From: an uncultured Gammaproteobacteria bacterium
GTDB taxonomy: Bacteria; Pseudomonadota; Gammaproteobacteria; UBA6429; Thiohalophilaceae
NCBI GenBank assembly: GCA_913064945.1
Contig: CAJYAN010000003.1
Location: forward strand, 186,001-250,000
Reading direction: 5' to 3'
DNA: 64,000 nucleotides
Positions 22,102 to 31,717 of this stretch are shown piece by piece. Made by a program: the position numbers and the translations under genes. The notes beneath the pieces are model-generated. The model was not told where the DNA came from, did no database searches, and worked only from the letters and a program-made list of their open reading frames with translations. Positions within the stretch are counted from its first letter, which is position 1; each line of letters starts with the position of its first letter.

Positions 22102-22743
22102 ATGGCGTCAACCTGTCGCGTGGTGGTGTTGATATCCGGGAATGGCAGCAACTTGCAGGCGATTATCGATGCCAGCCAGCAAAAGGACTATCCTGCCAGA
22201 GTCGTCGCTGTCCTCAGCAACAAGACCGAGGCCTACGGACTGCACCGTGCACAAGCTGCCGGTATCGACACCCAGATAATTGAACACAGCGCCTATAGTG
22301 ATCGAATAACTTATGATCAGGCCCTGATGCAGGCAATTGATCACTATCAACCTGACCTCGTCGTCCTCGCCGGTTTTATGCGGATACTGAGTGATGACTT
22401 TGTACAACACTATGAAAACCGCCTGCTCAATATCCACCCTTCTCTACTCCCTAAATACAAGGGGTTGCATACGCATCGGCGAGTCCTGGAGGCCGGTGAC
22501 AAACAGCACGGTGCCAGCGTACATTTCGTCACACCCAGTCTTGATGATGGCCCGCTGATTCTGCAAACGGCCATTGAGGTGCGACCAGACGATACGGTCG
22601 CCAGCCTGGCCAAACGAGTGCATGCTGTCGAACACCGTATTTATCCACAGGCCATTCGCTGGTTTGCCGAGGGCCGACTCCATCGCAAGGACAATCGCAC
22701 CTATCTCGATAACACTGAATTGAAACCGAACGCGGGAACCTGA
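22102..22743 (+). CDS. purN: Phosphoribosylglycinamide formyltransferase
   Basis: Transfers a formyl group from 10-formyl-tetrahydrofolate to GAR in purine synthesis. 213 residues from the ATG at 22102 (an AGGCAGG site lies 10 bases upstream); an earlier in-frame ATG at 21976 would overlap purM by over 100 bp and is rejected. The N-terminal Rossmann segment VLISGNGSNLQAIIDA, the catalytic NIHPSLLPKYKG with its His, and the Asp in SLDDGPLILQ are all present. Confidence 0.96.
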   Translation: MASTCRVVVLISGNGSNLQAIIDASQQKDYPARVVAVLSNKTEAYGLHRAQAAGIDTQIIEHSAYSDRITYDQALMQAIDHYQPDLVVLAGFMRILSDDFVQHYENRLLNIHPSLLPKYKGLHTHRRVLEAGDKQHGASVHFVTPSLDDGPLILQTAIEVRPDDTVASLAKRVHAVEHRIYPQAIRWFAEGRLHRKDNRTYLDNTELKPNAGT

Positions 22744-22785
22744 GCCGGTAAATCCGGTCTGACATATTATGGGGATTCTAACTTT

Positions 22786-23514
22786 ATGAACTTGCGTCGC
22801 TTCTATAGTGCCCTGTTACTGTTGGTTCCCGTCATAAGTCATGCGGGTCTGCTGGAACAGGGATTTCAGGTCGACTATACACTCAGTAAAAATGATTTTA
22901 CGGTCGGTGTCGCAGAATATCGACTCTATCCCCAACCGGCAGGAGGCCTCATCTACGAGTCGACGGCCAGGACCGAGGGCCTGGCTGCCCTGTTTATCCA
23001 TGATCGTATTGTCGAACGAAGTCACATCCTGCAATCACAAAACGGTCTACGCCCACAAAAGTATGAGTATCAACAAAAAGGCGGCAAGGAAGACTCCGGC
23101 TACCAGCTCAAGTTTGACTGGCAGCATCATAAACTGGTCAACACCCATCTCAAGAAGACCCTGGACCTGCCCACCGATACACAGGATATGCTGAGTTTCC
23201 AGCTGGAATTAATGAAGGCACTACAGGCCGGCAGGAAAAATTTCAGCTTCCATCTGGCCGAGAAAAATGAAATCAACGCCTATGATCTGGCATTCAAAAA
23301 GAAAATGACCTTGAGAACCACGCTGGGGGAAATGGAGGTTGTACTAATGGAACATCAACAACCCAAGGGGCATGACGTGTTTCGCTTCTGGTGTGCGCCC
23401 GGCCTGCAATACCTGCCGGTGCGTATAGAGCATATCGAAGCCGATGGCGACCGCGTCGTGTTTCAGATACGTCATTTCGCCTCGTTACCGCATGCGACCG
23501 TGGCTCAGGACTAG
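22786..23514 (+). CDS. DUF3108 exported protein
   Basis: 242 residues with a signal peptide ([14 protein letters not shown]). The mature part is beta-rich and matches the DUF3108 family ([20 protein letters not shown], then [10 protein letters not shown]). It is regularly found next to purMN in gammaproteobacteria and is thought to sit in the periplasm, but no activity is known. Its stop codon and that of the convergent dcd gene share the same CTAG tetramer. Confidence 0.83.
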   Translation: MNLRRFYSALLLLVPVISHAGLLEQGFQVDYTLSKNDFTVGVAEYRLYPQPAGGLIYESTARTEGLAALFIHDRIVERSHILQSQNGLRPQKYEYQQKGGKEDSGYQLKFDWQHHKLVNTHLKKTLDLPTDTQDMLSFQLELMKALQAGRKNFSFHLAEKNEINAYDLAFKKKMTLRTTLGEMEVVLMEHQQPKGHDVFRFWCAPGLQYLPVRIEHIEADGDRVVFQIRHFASLPHATVAQD

Positions 23515-24077
23515 GCCTTCGGCAAAGTCACCCCGGTCTGGCCCTGATATTTGCCACCGCGATCCCGGTAAGACGTCTCACAGACTTCATCTGATTCGAA
23601 GAACAGCATTTGCGCCACACCTTCGTTGGCATAAATCTTTGCCGGCAGTGTCGTGGTGTTGGAAAACTCCAGGGTCACATGACCTTCCCACTCAGGTTCC
23701 AGTGGTGTGACATTGACGATAATACCGCAACGGGCATAGGTCGACTTGCCAAGACAAATCGTCAGCACACTGCGCGGGATACGGAAGAATTCAACAGTGC
23801 GTGCCAGGGCAAAGGAATTGGGGGGAATAATACAGACATCACCTTTGAAATCGACAAAGCTCTGGTGGTCAAAGTCTTTCGGGTCAACAATCGCGGAATT
23901 AATATTGGTGAAGATCTTAAACTCGTCGGCACAGCGCACATCATAACCATAACTGGAGGTGCCATAAGAGACGATCCTTTGGCCATTGGCCTCACGCACC
24001 TGACCGGCCTCAAAGGGTTCGATCATGCCTTCATTCTTCGCCATACGGCGAATCCACTTGTCCGACTTAATGCTCAA
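23511..24077 (-). CDS. dcd: dCTP deaminase
   Basis: Deaminates dCTP to dUTP for thymidylate synthesis. The 188-residue trimeric enzyme is full length. The dUTPase-fold signatures are present: [40 protein letters not shown] with the catalytic Glu, and the C-terminal [14 protein letters not shown] loop. It faces DUF3108 tail to tail. Upstream lies a 176-bp inverted-repeat element and then mrp on the same strand, as in many relatives. Confidence 0.96.
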   Translation of the reverse strand: MSIKSDKWIRRMAKNEGMIEPFEAGQVREANGQRIVSYGTSSYGYDVRCADEFKIFTNINSAIVDPKDFDHQSFVDFKGDVCIIPPNSFALARTVEFFRIPRSVLTICLGKSTYARCGIIVNVTPLEPEWEGHVTLEFSNTTTLPAKIYANEGVAQMLFFESDEVCETSYRDRGGKYQGQTGVTLPKA

Positions 24078-24092
24078 TGTACCACCTCAATA

Positions 24093-24268
24093 TCAACGCA
24101 AAGACGCTAAGGCGCAAAGGAAAAATAGTAATCGTTTTGATTGGATGGATTTTAACCCCACACCAGACTGAAACCAACTGAAATTTATCTCATCAATAAA
24201 TAAAAAAGCCGCAAAGCGCACAACATAAAAAACTTTGCGTGCTTTGCGGCTTTGCGCCTCTGCGTTGA
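24093..24268. repeat. CGCAAAGACGC-type inverted-repeat element, copy 1
   Basis: Outer ends TCAACGCAAAGACGC (24093 onward) and TCTGCGTTGA (to 24268) are imperfect inverted repeats of about 28 bases, enclosing an inner pair of 13-bp perfect arms (24205-24217, 24241-24253). Related ends recur at 33703, 46373/46576 and 53539/53594 in this window, always between genes. No coding capacity beyond short spurious frames. Confidence 0.75.
24202..24253 (-). terminator. Hairpin terminator of mrp supplied by the repeat element
   Basis: On the minus strand GCTTTGCGGC closes a stem with GCCGCAAAGC and is followed by six T residues, 25-75 bases past the mrp stop. The loop is long (about 23 bases, itself partly self-complementary), so efficiency is uncertain. 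Confidence 0.55.
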
Positions 24269-24277
24269 ATCTTTTCG

Positions 24278-25369
24278 TTAATTATTCTGAATAACGATTT
24301 TGGGAAACGACGCGCTGTAATCCTTAGATTGCAGTGCCAGCTTGGCTGCCATGCGACGGGCGATGTCACGGTAGATCTGGGCGATGCGACCATCCGGCTC
24401 AGCGACCACCGAAGGTTTGCCTTCGTCAGTACCAATACGAATACTCATATCCAACGGCAGTGCACCCAGCATGTCGATATCGTAGTCTTCGGACATTTTC
24501 GCCCCGCCACCCTGGCCAAAGATATGTTCTTCGTGACCACAGTTGGAGCATATGTGAATACTCATATTTTCGATAATCCCCAGTACCGGCACTTCGACCT
24601 TCTGAAACATCTTCAGGCCCTTACGCGCATCCAGTAGCGCAATGTCCTGCGGAGTCGTAACAATGACAGCACCCGTGACCGGGACTTTTTGCGCCAGGGT
24701 CAGCTGAGTGTCTCCGGTACCCGGCGGCAGATCGATAATCAAATAATCGACGTCTTTCCACTGGGTATCGTTGAGTAACTGTTCCAGTGCCTGAGTGACC
24801 ATGGGGCCACGCCAGATCATCGGTGTCTCTTCATCAATCAGATAACCGATGGACATGGACTGGATGTTATAGCTGTTCATCGGTTCCAGTGAACTACCGT
24901 CCTTGGAATCCGGCTGACCACTAACACCCAGCATGCGGGGCTGACTAGGACCATAAATGTCCGCATCCAGAATACCAACGGTGGCGCCTTCGGCCGACAG
25001 GGCCAGAGCCAGATTCACCGATGTGGTGGATTTACCCACACCACCCTTACCGGAAGCCACGGCGATAATATTCTTCACACCTTTAATATGCTCGACACCC
25101 TTTTGAACAGCGTGGGCGTCGATCTTGTGAGAGAGACTAATGGTCGCGGTACTGACACCATCCAGGCTCTCGACCAGCGCCTTGAGTTTTTCAGTCAGCT
25201 CAGCCTTATAGCCATTAGCGGGGAAGCCCAGCACAACGTCGACCGTTACCTTGTCGCCATCGATCTTGATGTTCTTGACCGCCTTGGTCGAGATGAGGTC
25301 TTTTTCCATATAGGGGTCGATATAGGTTTTTACTTTTTCTTCGACCTGTTGTTGTGTTATCTCAGCCAT
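24278..25369 (-). CDS. mrp: Mrp/ApbC iron-sulfur cluster carrier ATPase
   Basis: 363-residue P-loop NTPase that carries and delivers Fe-S clusters. The N-terminal DUF59/MIP18 domain (residues 1-90) is followed by the deviant Walker A ASGKGGVGKSTTSVNLA near residue 107, LIIDLPPGTGD, and the CxxC (ICSNCGHEE) that holds a bridging cluster. Unlike the Nbp35 branch it has no N-terminal ferredoxin motif. It is divergent from metG across about 210 bp, a conserved arrangement. The Rnf and Nth proteins nearby are plausible clients. Confidence 0.95.
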   Translation of the reverse strand: MAEITQQQVEEKVKTYIDPYMEKDLISTKAVKNIKIDGDKVTVDVVLGFPANGYKAELTEKLKALVESLDGVSTATISLSHKIDAHAVQKGVEHIKGVKNIIAVASGKGGVGKSTTSVNLALALSAEGATVGILDADIYGPSQPRMLGVSGQPDSKDGSSLEPMNSYNIQSMSIGYLIDEETPMIWRGPMVTQALEQLLNDTQWKDVDYLIIDLPPGTGDTQLTLAQKVPVTGAVIVTTPQDIALLDARKGLKMFQKVEVPVLGIIENMSIHICSNCGHEEHIFGQGGGAKMSEDYDIDMLGALPLDMSIRIGTDEGKPSVVAEPDGRIAQIYRDIARRMAAKLALQSKDYSASFPKIVIQNN

Positions 25370-25580
25370 GGTTATCTCCTGCGAATTCTAGCGGCTTACA
25401 AAATACCCGAGTAAATGAATCAGGTATGATACTATATTAGGTATTGCTAAACAATCAGCGTAAAAACGTGTATTTTACACGCCTTTAGAAATCTCTGCGT
25501 TACCTTTGTAATTCTGTGGCGACTCCGTGCCGGGTCTGATAGGGTATACGCCTTTAAGAATAAGGACTTAGCAACAAATC

Positions 25581-27620
25581 ATGTCGGTCAAACAGAGACA
25601 TATTCTTGTCACCAGCGCCCTGCCCTACGCCAATGGATCCATCCATCTCGGCCATCTGGTGGAATACATTCAGACCGATATATGGGTGCGCTTCCAGAAA
25701 ATGCAAGGCCAGCGCTGTACGTATGTCTGCGCCGATGATGCCCATGGTACGCCGATTATGCTGCGCGCGCAGAAAGAAGGTATCAGCCCGGAAGCACTGA
25801 TCGCCAGGACCGATAAGGAACACCGTGCCGACTTCGCTGGTTTTTATGTCGATTTTGATAATTTTCACTCCACCCACTCCGATGAAAACCGTGAGTTGGC
25901 CGAGACCATCTATAAAAAACTACGCGCCAATGGTTACATTGAGACGCGCACTATCGAACAGGCCTATGACCCGGAAAAGGAAATGTTCCTGCCCGACCGA
26001 TTCATTAAAGGCACCTGCCCCCGCTGTGGTGCCGAGGATCAATATGGTGACAACTGTGAAGTCTGTGGTGCCACCTATGCACCGACCGAATTAAAGCACC
26101 CGGTCTCGGCCATTTCCGGCGCAACGCCTATCCAGAAAAAATCCGAACACTACTTTTTTAATCTACCGGCACTGGAACCCATGCTGCGTGAATGGACCCG
26201 TGGTAAACACATGCAGCCGGAGATCAGTAATAAACTCAATGAGTGGTTTGAGAGTGGCCTGCAACAGTGGGACATCTCCCGCGATGCGCCTTACTTTGGA
26301 TTTGAGATCCCCGACGCGCCGGGCAAGTATTTTTATGTCTGGCTCGATGCACCGATGGGTTACATGGCCAGTTTCAAAAATCTTTGTGACAAAGACAAGT
26401 CACTCAACTTTGACGATTACTGGAAGGCCGACTCCGACTATGAGGTCTATCACTTCATTGGTAAGGACATCGCCTATTTCCATACCCTGTTCTGGCCAGC
26501 GACCCTGCACGGTGCCGGATATCGCAAACCAAGCGCGGTATTTTGTCATGGCTTCCTTACCGTCAATAATCAGAAAATGTCCAAGTCACGCGGGACGTTT
26601 ATTACCGCTCGTACTTATCTGGACAACCTGAATCCTGAATACCTGCGTTACTACTTCGCCGCCAAACTGGGCAGTGGTATTGATGATATCGATCTCAACC
26701 TGGAAGATTTCACCCTGCGTGTCAACAGCGACCTGGTGGGCAAGGTCGTCAATATCGCCAGCCGTTGTGCCGGTTACATTAACAAGAAATTTGCCGGCAG
26801 ACTGGACCCTGGCTGTGCCGCGCCGGAACTCTACAATGACTTCGTGACCGCAGGCGATAAAATTGCCGCACTCTATGAAAAACGCGAGTTTGGTCATGCC
26901 ATGCGCGAGATCATGGCCCTGGCGGATCGCACCAATGAATACATTGATGAACAGAAACCCTGGAGCCTGAGCAAGGAAGCCGGTAAAGAGTCCGAAGTAC
27001 TGGCGATTTACAGCATGGGCATCAACCTGTTTCGCCTTTTGATGATCTATCTCAAGCCCGTGCTTCCGAAAATGGCCGAAGCTAGTGAGGCTTTTTTGCA
27101 CATCGAACCATTAACCTGGGCTGACAGTGCGACACCATTAACTGATCATACCATTTCAAAATTTAAACCGTTAATGACACGGATTGAACAGGAAAAGATT
27201 GACCGCATGGTTTATGCCTCTCAGGAAAACCTGACGCCGACTCATATTAAAAAAGAAAGAACCGCGACCATGAATATAGAACCCATTGCCGAACAGATTG
27301 AATTTGACGACTTTGCCAAAATTGATCTACGCATCGCGCGCATTGTCAAAGCCGATCACGTCGAGGGTGCCGATAAGCTCTTGCAGTTGACACTGGACAT
27401 CGGCGAAGACAAGACCCGCAATGTCTTTGCCGGTATCAAGTCCGCCTACGCACCGGAAGACCTGGAAGGCAAACTGACGGTGATGGTCGCCAATTTAAAA
27501 CCACGCAAAATGCGTTTCGGTCTTTCCGAAGGCATGGTCATGGCCGCAGGACCAGGCGGTAAGGATCTGTGGATCCTCGAACCCCATGAAGGCGCGCAGC
27601 CAGGAATGCGGGTAAAATAA
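25581..27620 (+). CDS. metG: Methionyl-tRNA synthetase with C-terminal tRNA-binding domain
   Basis: Charges both initiator and elongator tRNA-Met. The 679-residue product has the class I HIGH box as HLGH (residues about 22-25), a zinc knuckle [18 protein letters not shown], the KMSKS loop, an alpha-helical anticodon domain and, from about residue 575, an EMAP-II/Trbp111 domain ([20 protein letters not shown]) that dimerises and binds tRNA. It is upstream of the rsx operon, separated by REP and heptamer repeats. Confidence 0.97.
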   Translation: MSVKQRHILVTSALPYANGSIHLGHLVEYIQTDIWVRFQKMQGQRCTYVCADDAHGTPIMLRAQKEGISPEALIARTDKEHRADFAGFYVDFDNFHSTHSDENRELAETIYKKLRANGYIETRTIEQAYDPEKEMFLPDRFIKGTCPRCGAEDQYGDNCEVCGATYAPTELKHPVSAISGATPIQKKSEHYFFNLPALEPMLREWTRGKHMQPEISNKLNEWFESGLQQWDISRDAPYFGFEIPDAPGKYFYVWLDAPMGYMASFKNLCDKDKSLNFDDYWKADSDYEVYHFIGKDIAYFHTLFWPATLHGAGYRKPSAVFCHGFLTVNNQKMSKSRGTFITARTYLDNLNPEYLRYYFAAKLGSGIDDIDLNLEDFTLRVNSDLVGKVVNIASRCAGYINKKFAGRLDPGCAAPELYNDFVTAGDKIAALYEKREFGHAMREIMALADRTNEYIDEQKPWSLSKEAGKESEVLAIYSMGINLFRLLMIYLKPVLPKMAEASEAFLHIEPLTWADSATPLTDHTISKFKPLMTRIEQEKIDRMVYASQENLTPTHIKKERTATMNIEPIAEQIEFDDFAKIDLRIARIVKADHVEGADKLLQLTLDIGEDKTRNVFAGIKSAYAPEDLEGKLTVMVANLKPRKMRFGLSEGMVMAAGPGGKDLWILEPHEGAQPGMRVK

Positions 27621-27641
27621 AACTGATTCAAACGAATGATT

Positions 27642-27710
27642 GTAGGAGCGGCGCCCTCGCCGCGAAACGTCTGGATAGCGTAATTAATCGCGGCGGGGCA
27701 CCGCTCCTAC
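27642..27710. repeat. REP palindrome pair, copy A
   Basis: Inverted ends GTAGGAGCGG (27642-27651) and CCGCTCCTAC (27701-27710) enclose GC-rich inner arms around CTCGCCGCGA/TCGCGGCGGG. This is the common gammaproteobacterial REP type (GTAGGAGCG...). The first 24 bases (27642-27665) are identical to 46423-46446. Confidence 0.85.
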
Positions 27711-27787
27711 CAGGTGCCAGGTGCCAGGTGCCAGGTGCCAGGTGCCAGGCGCCAGGCGCCAGGCGCCAGGCGCCAGGCGCCAGGCGC
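27711..27787. repeat. Heptamer tandem repeat, 11 copies (5 CAGGTGC + 6 CAGGCGC)
   Basis: 77 bases of perfect 7-bp repeats directly abutting the REP pair. The first five units are CAGGTGC and the last six CAGGCGC; no other variation. It is not in a gene: metG ends 90 bp upstream and rsxA starts 127 bp downstream. Such arrays change length by slippage. Confidence 0.95.
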
Positions 27788-27861
27788 AGGATATTGATTT
27801 GACTGATTCCTGCAAGGACTAACGCTTTTGGTTCAATCCATATTATAGAAGGAGACAGTAT

Positions 27862-27918
27862 TTGATTTACGATGGTTTTCTCTTTTCCCTCGTCACTCAG
27901 TACTCGTTACTATCATGA
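27862..27918 (+). CDS. Putative 18-codon leader ORF coupled to rsxA
   Basis: A TTG start preceded at 6 bases by a strong AAGGAGA site (27849-27855) opens an 18-codon frame ([18 protein letters not shown]) whose TGA overlaps the rsxA ATG as ATGA. rsxA itself has no Shine-Dalgarno sequence in the 20 bases before its ATG. Reading of the leader could therefore deliver ribosomes to rsxA. The peptide resembles nothing I know. Confidence 0.4.
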   Translation: MIYDGFLFSLVTQYSLLS

Positions 27919-28496
27919 AAGAATATGCCCTTATTCTCGTCAGCACCATTCTGGTCAATAACTTTGTCCTGGTAAAATTTCTTGGTCTGTGTCCATTTAT
28001 GGGGGTGTCGCGCAAACTCGAAACGGCCATGGGCATGGGCATGGCAACCACCTTTGTCCTGACGCTGTCATCTATCTGTAGCTACCTCGCCAATGAATAT
28101 CTTCTCGCGCCGCTGGGTCTCGAGTATCTGCGCACCATTACCTTTATCCTGGTCATTGCCGTGGTGGTTCAATTTACGGAAATGGTGGTACGCAAAACCA
28201 GCCCCATGCTCTACCAGGTGCTGGGTATCTTTTTACCACTGATCACGACCAACTGTGCCGTACTGGGTGTCGCACTACTCAATGTACAGACCGGTAACGG
28301 TTTTATCGAATCCGGGCTTTATGGTTTTGGTGCATCGATCGGTTTTTCCCTGGTGCTCATTCTTTTTTCTGCCATACGTGAACGCGTCAACGTCGCCGAT
28401 GTCCCCGAACCCTTTCAAGGCGTCTCCATCGCCCTGGTCACTGCCGGCCTGATGTCCATGGCCTTCATGGGCTTTGCCGGACTGGTAAAGGCCTGA
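27915..28496 (+). CDS. rsxA: Rnf/Rsx complex subunit A
   Basis: 193-residue six-helix membrane subunit of the ion-translocating ferredoxin:NAD+ oxidoreductase; homologous to NqrE and RsxE. The start is fixed by family sequence ([42 protein letters not shown]), including the two membrane Cys that hold the intramembrane 2Fe-2S site with RsxE. First gene of the six-gene operon rsxABCDGE-nth. No ribosome site of its own; a short upstream ORF may couple its translation. Confidence 0.96.
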   Translation: MKEYALILVSTILVNNFVLVKFLGLCPFMGVSRKLETAMGMGMATTFVLTLSSICSYLANEYLLAPLGLEYLRTITFILVIAVVVQFTEMVVRKTSPMLYQVLGIFLPLITTNCAVLGVALLNVQTGNGFIESGLYGFGASIGFSLVLILFSAIRERVNVADVPEPFQGVSIALVTAGLMSMAFMGFAGLVKA

Positions 28497-28497
28497 C

Positions 28498-29052
28498 ATG
28501 CTAACGGCCATTTTTGCCCTGCTGGCGCTGGCGGTAGTCTTTGGTTTGATCCTCGGCTTTGCCGCGATCCGTTTTAAGGTCGAGGGCGACCCGGTAGTCG
28601 ACAAGATCGATGCCCTGCTACCACAGACGCAATGTGGTCAGTGTACCTTTCCCGGCTGTCGACCCTATGCCGAGGCCATCGCCAAGGGCGAGGCCGAGAT
28701 CAATCAGTGCCCGCCCGGTGGCGAGACAACGATTCAGGCGCTGGCCGACCTGCTGGGACGCGACCCGCTGCCCCTCAATGAAGAACACGGCGAACACACA
28801 GGCAAAACCGTCGTGCATATTATTGAGGCGCAATGCATCGGCTGCACCTTATGTATCCAGGCCTGTCCCGTGGATGCAATTGTCGGTGCAGCGAAACAGA
28901 TGCATACCGTCATTGACGATGAGTGCACCGGTTGCAACCTATGCATCCCGCCATGTCCCGTCGACTGCATTGTCATTGTGCCGGTGGAGGAAGACCTGCA
29001 AAGCTGGAAGTGGCCATATCCTGCGATGGCCTCGGGAGATAAGCGTCCATGA
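28498..29052 (+). CDS. rsxB: Rnf/Rsx complex subunit B (iron-sulfur)
   Basis: 184 residues: an N-terminal membrane helix, then a 4Fe-4S motif C46-x2-C49-x4-C54-x16-C71, and two ferredoxin-type 4Fe-4S sets ([12 protein letters not shown] and [12 protein letters not shown]). It takes electrons between the soluble ferredoxin side and the flavin subunits. One base separates it from rsxA and it overlaps rsxC by 4 bp. Confidence 0.96.
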   Translation: MLTAIFALLALAVVFGLILGFAAIRFKVEGDPVVDKIDALLPQTQCGQCTFPGCRPYAEAIAKGEAEINQCPPGGETTIQALADLLGRDPLPLNEEHGEHTGKTVVHIIEAQCIGCTLCIQACPVDAIVGAAKQMHTVIDDECTGCNLCIPPCPVDCIVIVPVEEDLQSWKWPYPAMASGDKRP

Positions 29053-30680
29053 AACAGCCACTGTCAACATTTTTTGGTGGCCTGCACCTTAAAGGACACA
29101 AAACTGACTCGATGCGGCAATCGCCCAAAGTCCTGCCGCTGGCCAAACAGCTCGTCTTTCCGCTCGATCAACATCTCGGCCAGCCAGCAGAACCGGTGGT
29201 CAAGTTTGGCGACAAGGTCTTAAAAGGGCAATTGATTGCCCGCCGGGGTGGCCCTATTAGCGCCGCCATCCACGCCAGTAGCTCCGGTACCGTGATCGCG
29301 ATTGAAGACCGCCCCATCAATCATCCCTCCGGTATGCAGGCCACCTGTATTGTCATCGAGACCGATGGAGAAGACACTGCCGTCGACAGTAATCACTTTG
29401 CTGATTACTACAACGCTGAACCGGCGGCGCTGCGCGATACCATCCGCGATGCCGGCATTGTCGGTCTCGGTGGCGCCGGCTTTCCTACCTTTATCAAACT
29501 GACGCCGACAACAGGCAAGGCTATCGAGACACTGATCCTAAATGGCGCCGAGTGTGAACCCTATATCACCTGCGATGCCATGTTAATGCAGACCCGCGCC
29601 TTAGACGTCTTGCGTGGCGCTGATATTATTTGCCAGGCAGTGCAAGCAAAACAATGCCTGATTGGCATAGAAGACAACAAAGCCACGGCCATTGCCGCCT
29701 TGCACGAGGTGTTGCAGGCGCAACAATTTCGCCACCCTATCGAGATCGTCACGATACCCACCATCTACCCAACGGGGGGTGAGCGTCAGTTGATCAAAGT
29801 CCTAACCGGCCACGAAATATCTGCCAGGCAACGCCCCATGGATGTTGGCCTGGTCTGTCAGAACGTCGGTACCGCCGTGGCCGTGGCCGATGCCGTGCTT
29901 CAGGGACAACCCCTGATTGAACGTCTGGTAACGGTAACCGGGAACGGCATTAAAACGCCGGGCAACTGGCTGGTACGCCTCGGTACACCGTTGCGTGACT
30001 TACTCGCCCCCCACGACATCGACTGCAGACGCCATGACATTATTATTGGCGGCCCCATGATGGGCTTCACCATTGATGACACCCAGGCACCGGTTGTTAA
30101 AACTACGAACTGCCTGCTGATACAGACACGACAAGTCGCCATGCCGGCGATGCCCTGTATTCGCTGTGCCGAGTGTGCCAATGTCTGCCCGGCACAACTG
30201 CTACCCCAACAACTCTACTGGCACGCCCGTGCCAGAGACTTTGACAAGATACAGGACTATAACCTGTTCGACTGTATCGAGTGTGGCTGCTGTGCCCACG
30301 TATGTCCCAGCCATATTCCACTGGTACAGTATTATCGCTTTGCCAAGACTGAGATCTGGAATCGCGAACTGGAAAAACAAAAAGCCGATCGTGCCCGCGA
30401 ACGGCATGAATTCAATTTGTTACGTCATGAACTAAAGAAACAGGAAGACGAAGAACGACGTCGCAAAAAAAAGGAACTTCTGAATCGCGCCCAGGGCAAG
30501 ACCGAATCCGAGACGGATAGTAAGAAAGCCGCCATCGAAGCAGCACTGGCGAGGGCACGGGCGAAAAAAGAGGCCATGGCTGTCGCACCTAAAAATATTG
30601 ATCAGCTGACAGAAGAACAGCAAAAACAGATTGACGCAGCGAAAGCCCGTCGCCGTCAACACGAACAGGACAAGGTTTAA
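29049..30680 (+). CDS. rsxC: Rnf/Rsx complex subunit C (FMN/NADH, iron-sulfur)
   Basis: 543-residue peripheral subunit binding FMN and NAD(H). It has the NuoF-like segment [12 protein letters not shown] and [11 protein letters not shown], then two 4Fe-4S motifs ([12 protein letters not shown] and [12 protein letters not shown], about residues 375-425). The C-terminus is a lysine/arginine/glutamate-rich coiled coil of about 100 residues, shorter than the Ala-rich repeats of E. coli RsxC. rsxD starts 2 bases after the stop. Confidence 0.95.
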   Translation: MKQPLSTFFGGLHLKGHKTDSMRQSPKVLPLAKQLVFPLDQHLGQPAEPVVKFGDKVLKGQLIARRGGPISAAIHASSSGTVIAIEDRPINHPSGMQATCIVIETDGEDTAVDSNHFADYYNAEPAALRDTIRDAGIVGLGGAGFPTFIKLTPTTGKAIETLILNGAECEPYITCDAMLMQTRALDVLRGADIICQAVQAKQCLIGIEDNKATAIAALHEVLQAQQFRHPIEIVTIPTIYPTGGERQLIKVLTGHEISARQRPMDVGLVCQNVGTAVAVADAVLQGQPLIERLVTVTGNGIKTPGNWLVRLGTPLRDLLAPHDIDCRRHDIIIGGPMMGFTIDDTQAPVVKTTNCLLIQTRQVAMPAMPCIRCAECANVCPAQLLPQQLYWHARARDFDKIQDYNLFDCIECGCCAHVCPSHIPLVQYYRFAKTEIWNRELEKQKADRARERHEFNLLRHELKKQEDEERRRKKKELLNRAQGKTESETDSKKAAIEAALARARAKKEAMAVAPKNIDQLTEEQQKQIDAAKARRRQHEQDKV

Positions 30681-30681
30681 C

Positions 30682-31716
30682 ATGCGACTCAGCTCACCTT
30701 TTATTTTTGCCAGCAACAGTGTCACCCGTATCATGATATGGGTTGTCCTGGCCTTGATACCCGGTATTGTGGCGCAGGTCATTTACTTTGGCTGGGGTGT
30801 CATCATTAATGCCGCCATTGCCATTGCCTCCGCACTGCTCTTTGAGACTTTAATACTCTCCTTGCGTAAGCGACCTGTCGCCCCCAGCCTGCTGGATGGC
30901 AGCGCCATCGTGACGGCTTTGTTACTGGCGATCTCGTTACCGCCACTGACACCCTGGTGGATTCCGTTCGTCGGTACCGGCTTTGCCATTGTCATAGCCA
31001 AGCATCTCTACGGTGGTCTCGGTTATAACCCGTTCAACCCGGCCATGATCGGGTATGCCATGCTGTTAATCGCCTTTCCAAAGCAAATGACCGCCTGGCT
31101 ATTACCGGTGATGCTAGCCGATCATCCACTGACATTTTCTCAATTACTGCAATACAGTCTGCATACTCACCTGCCAAACAGCCTCTCGCTGGATGCCGTT
31201 ACCGGTGCCAGCCCGCTCGATTTAGTCAAGACACAGACACGACTGGGCCAAACCATTCCTATGGTGCTGGAACAATCATCAAATCGTTTTGGTTCACTGG
31301 CGGGGATTGGCTGGGAATGGATCAATGTCTGGTTTTTGGTGGGCGGTCTGGTGCTGATGGCGCGGCGTATTATCAGCTGGCATATTCCGCTCGCCATGCT
31401 GACTGCACTTATTGTCATGGCGGGCATTTTTTATCTGATCGACCCTAACCTGTACGCCTCACCACTGTTTCATCTCATGAGTGGTGCGACCATGCTGGGG
31501 GCATTTTTTATTGCCACCGATCCGGTGACTGCCGCCACCACCGTCAAAGGGCGTCTGGTCTACGGTGCCTTGATTGGCGTGTTACTTTATATCATTCGCC
31601 AATGGGGCGGCTACCCTGATGCTATCGCCTTCGCCGTCTTACTGATTAACATGGCCGTGCCGACCATTGATTACTACACCAAGCCGCGGGTATTTGGTGA
31701 AGGCCGGGGGAACTGA
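30682..31716 (+). CDS. rsxD: Rnf/Rsx complex subunit D
   Basis: 344-residue membrane subunit, homologous to NqrB, with about nine transmembrane helices. The start is the ATG at 30682, two bases after rsxC; upstream in-frame codons overlap rsxC and are discarded. The covalent FMN site, usually (S/T)GAT, reads TGAS at residues 174-177, so the flavin acceptor would be Ser177. The family segment GGLGYNPFNPAMIGYA is intact. rsxG follows after one base. Confidence 0.94.
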   Translation: MRLSSPFIFASNSVTRIMIWVVLALIPGIVAQVIYFGWGVIINAAIAIASALLFETLILSLRKRPVAPSLLDGSAIVTALLLAISLPPLTPWWIPFVGTGFAIVIAKHLYGGLGYNPFNPAMIGYAMLLIAFPKQMTAWLLPVMLADHPLTFSQLLQYSLHTHLPNSLSLDAVTGASPLDLVKTQTRLGQTIPMVLEQSSNRFGSLAGIGWEWINVWFLVGGLVLMARRIISWHIPLAMLTALIVMAGIFYLIDPNLYASPLFHLMSGATMLGAFFIATDPVTAATTVKGRLVYGALIGVLLYIIRQWGGYPDAIAFAVLLINMAVPTIDYYTKPRVFGEGRGN

Positions 31717-31717
31717 C

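Noticed and set aside
24193-24435. Minus-strand frame ending in a Cys/Phe-rich tail
   Set aside because: It runs antisense-like through the repeat element and the end of mrp in the wrong frame; such tails are artefacts of CGCAAAG repeats.
27711-27787. Heptamer array as a CRISPR
   Set aside because: Units are 7 bp and contiguous, without spacers; it is a simple tandem repeat.
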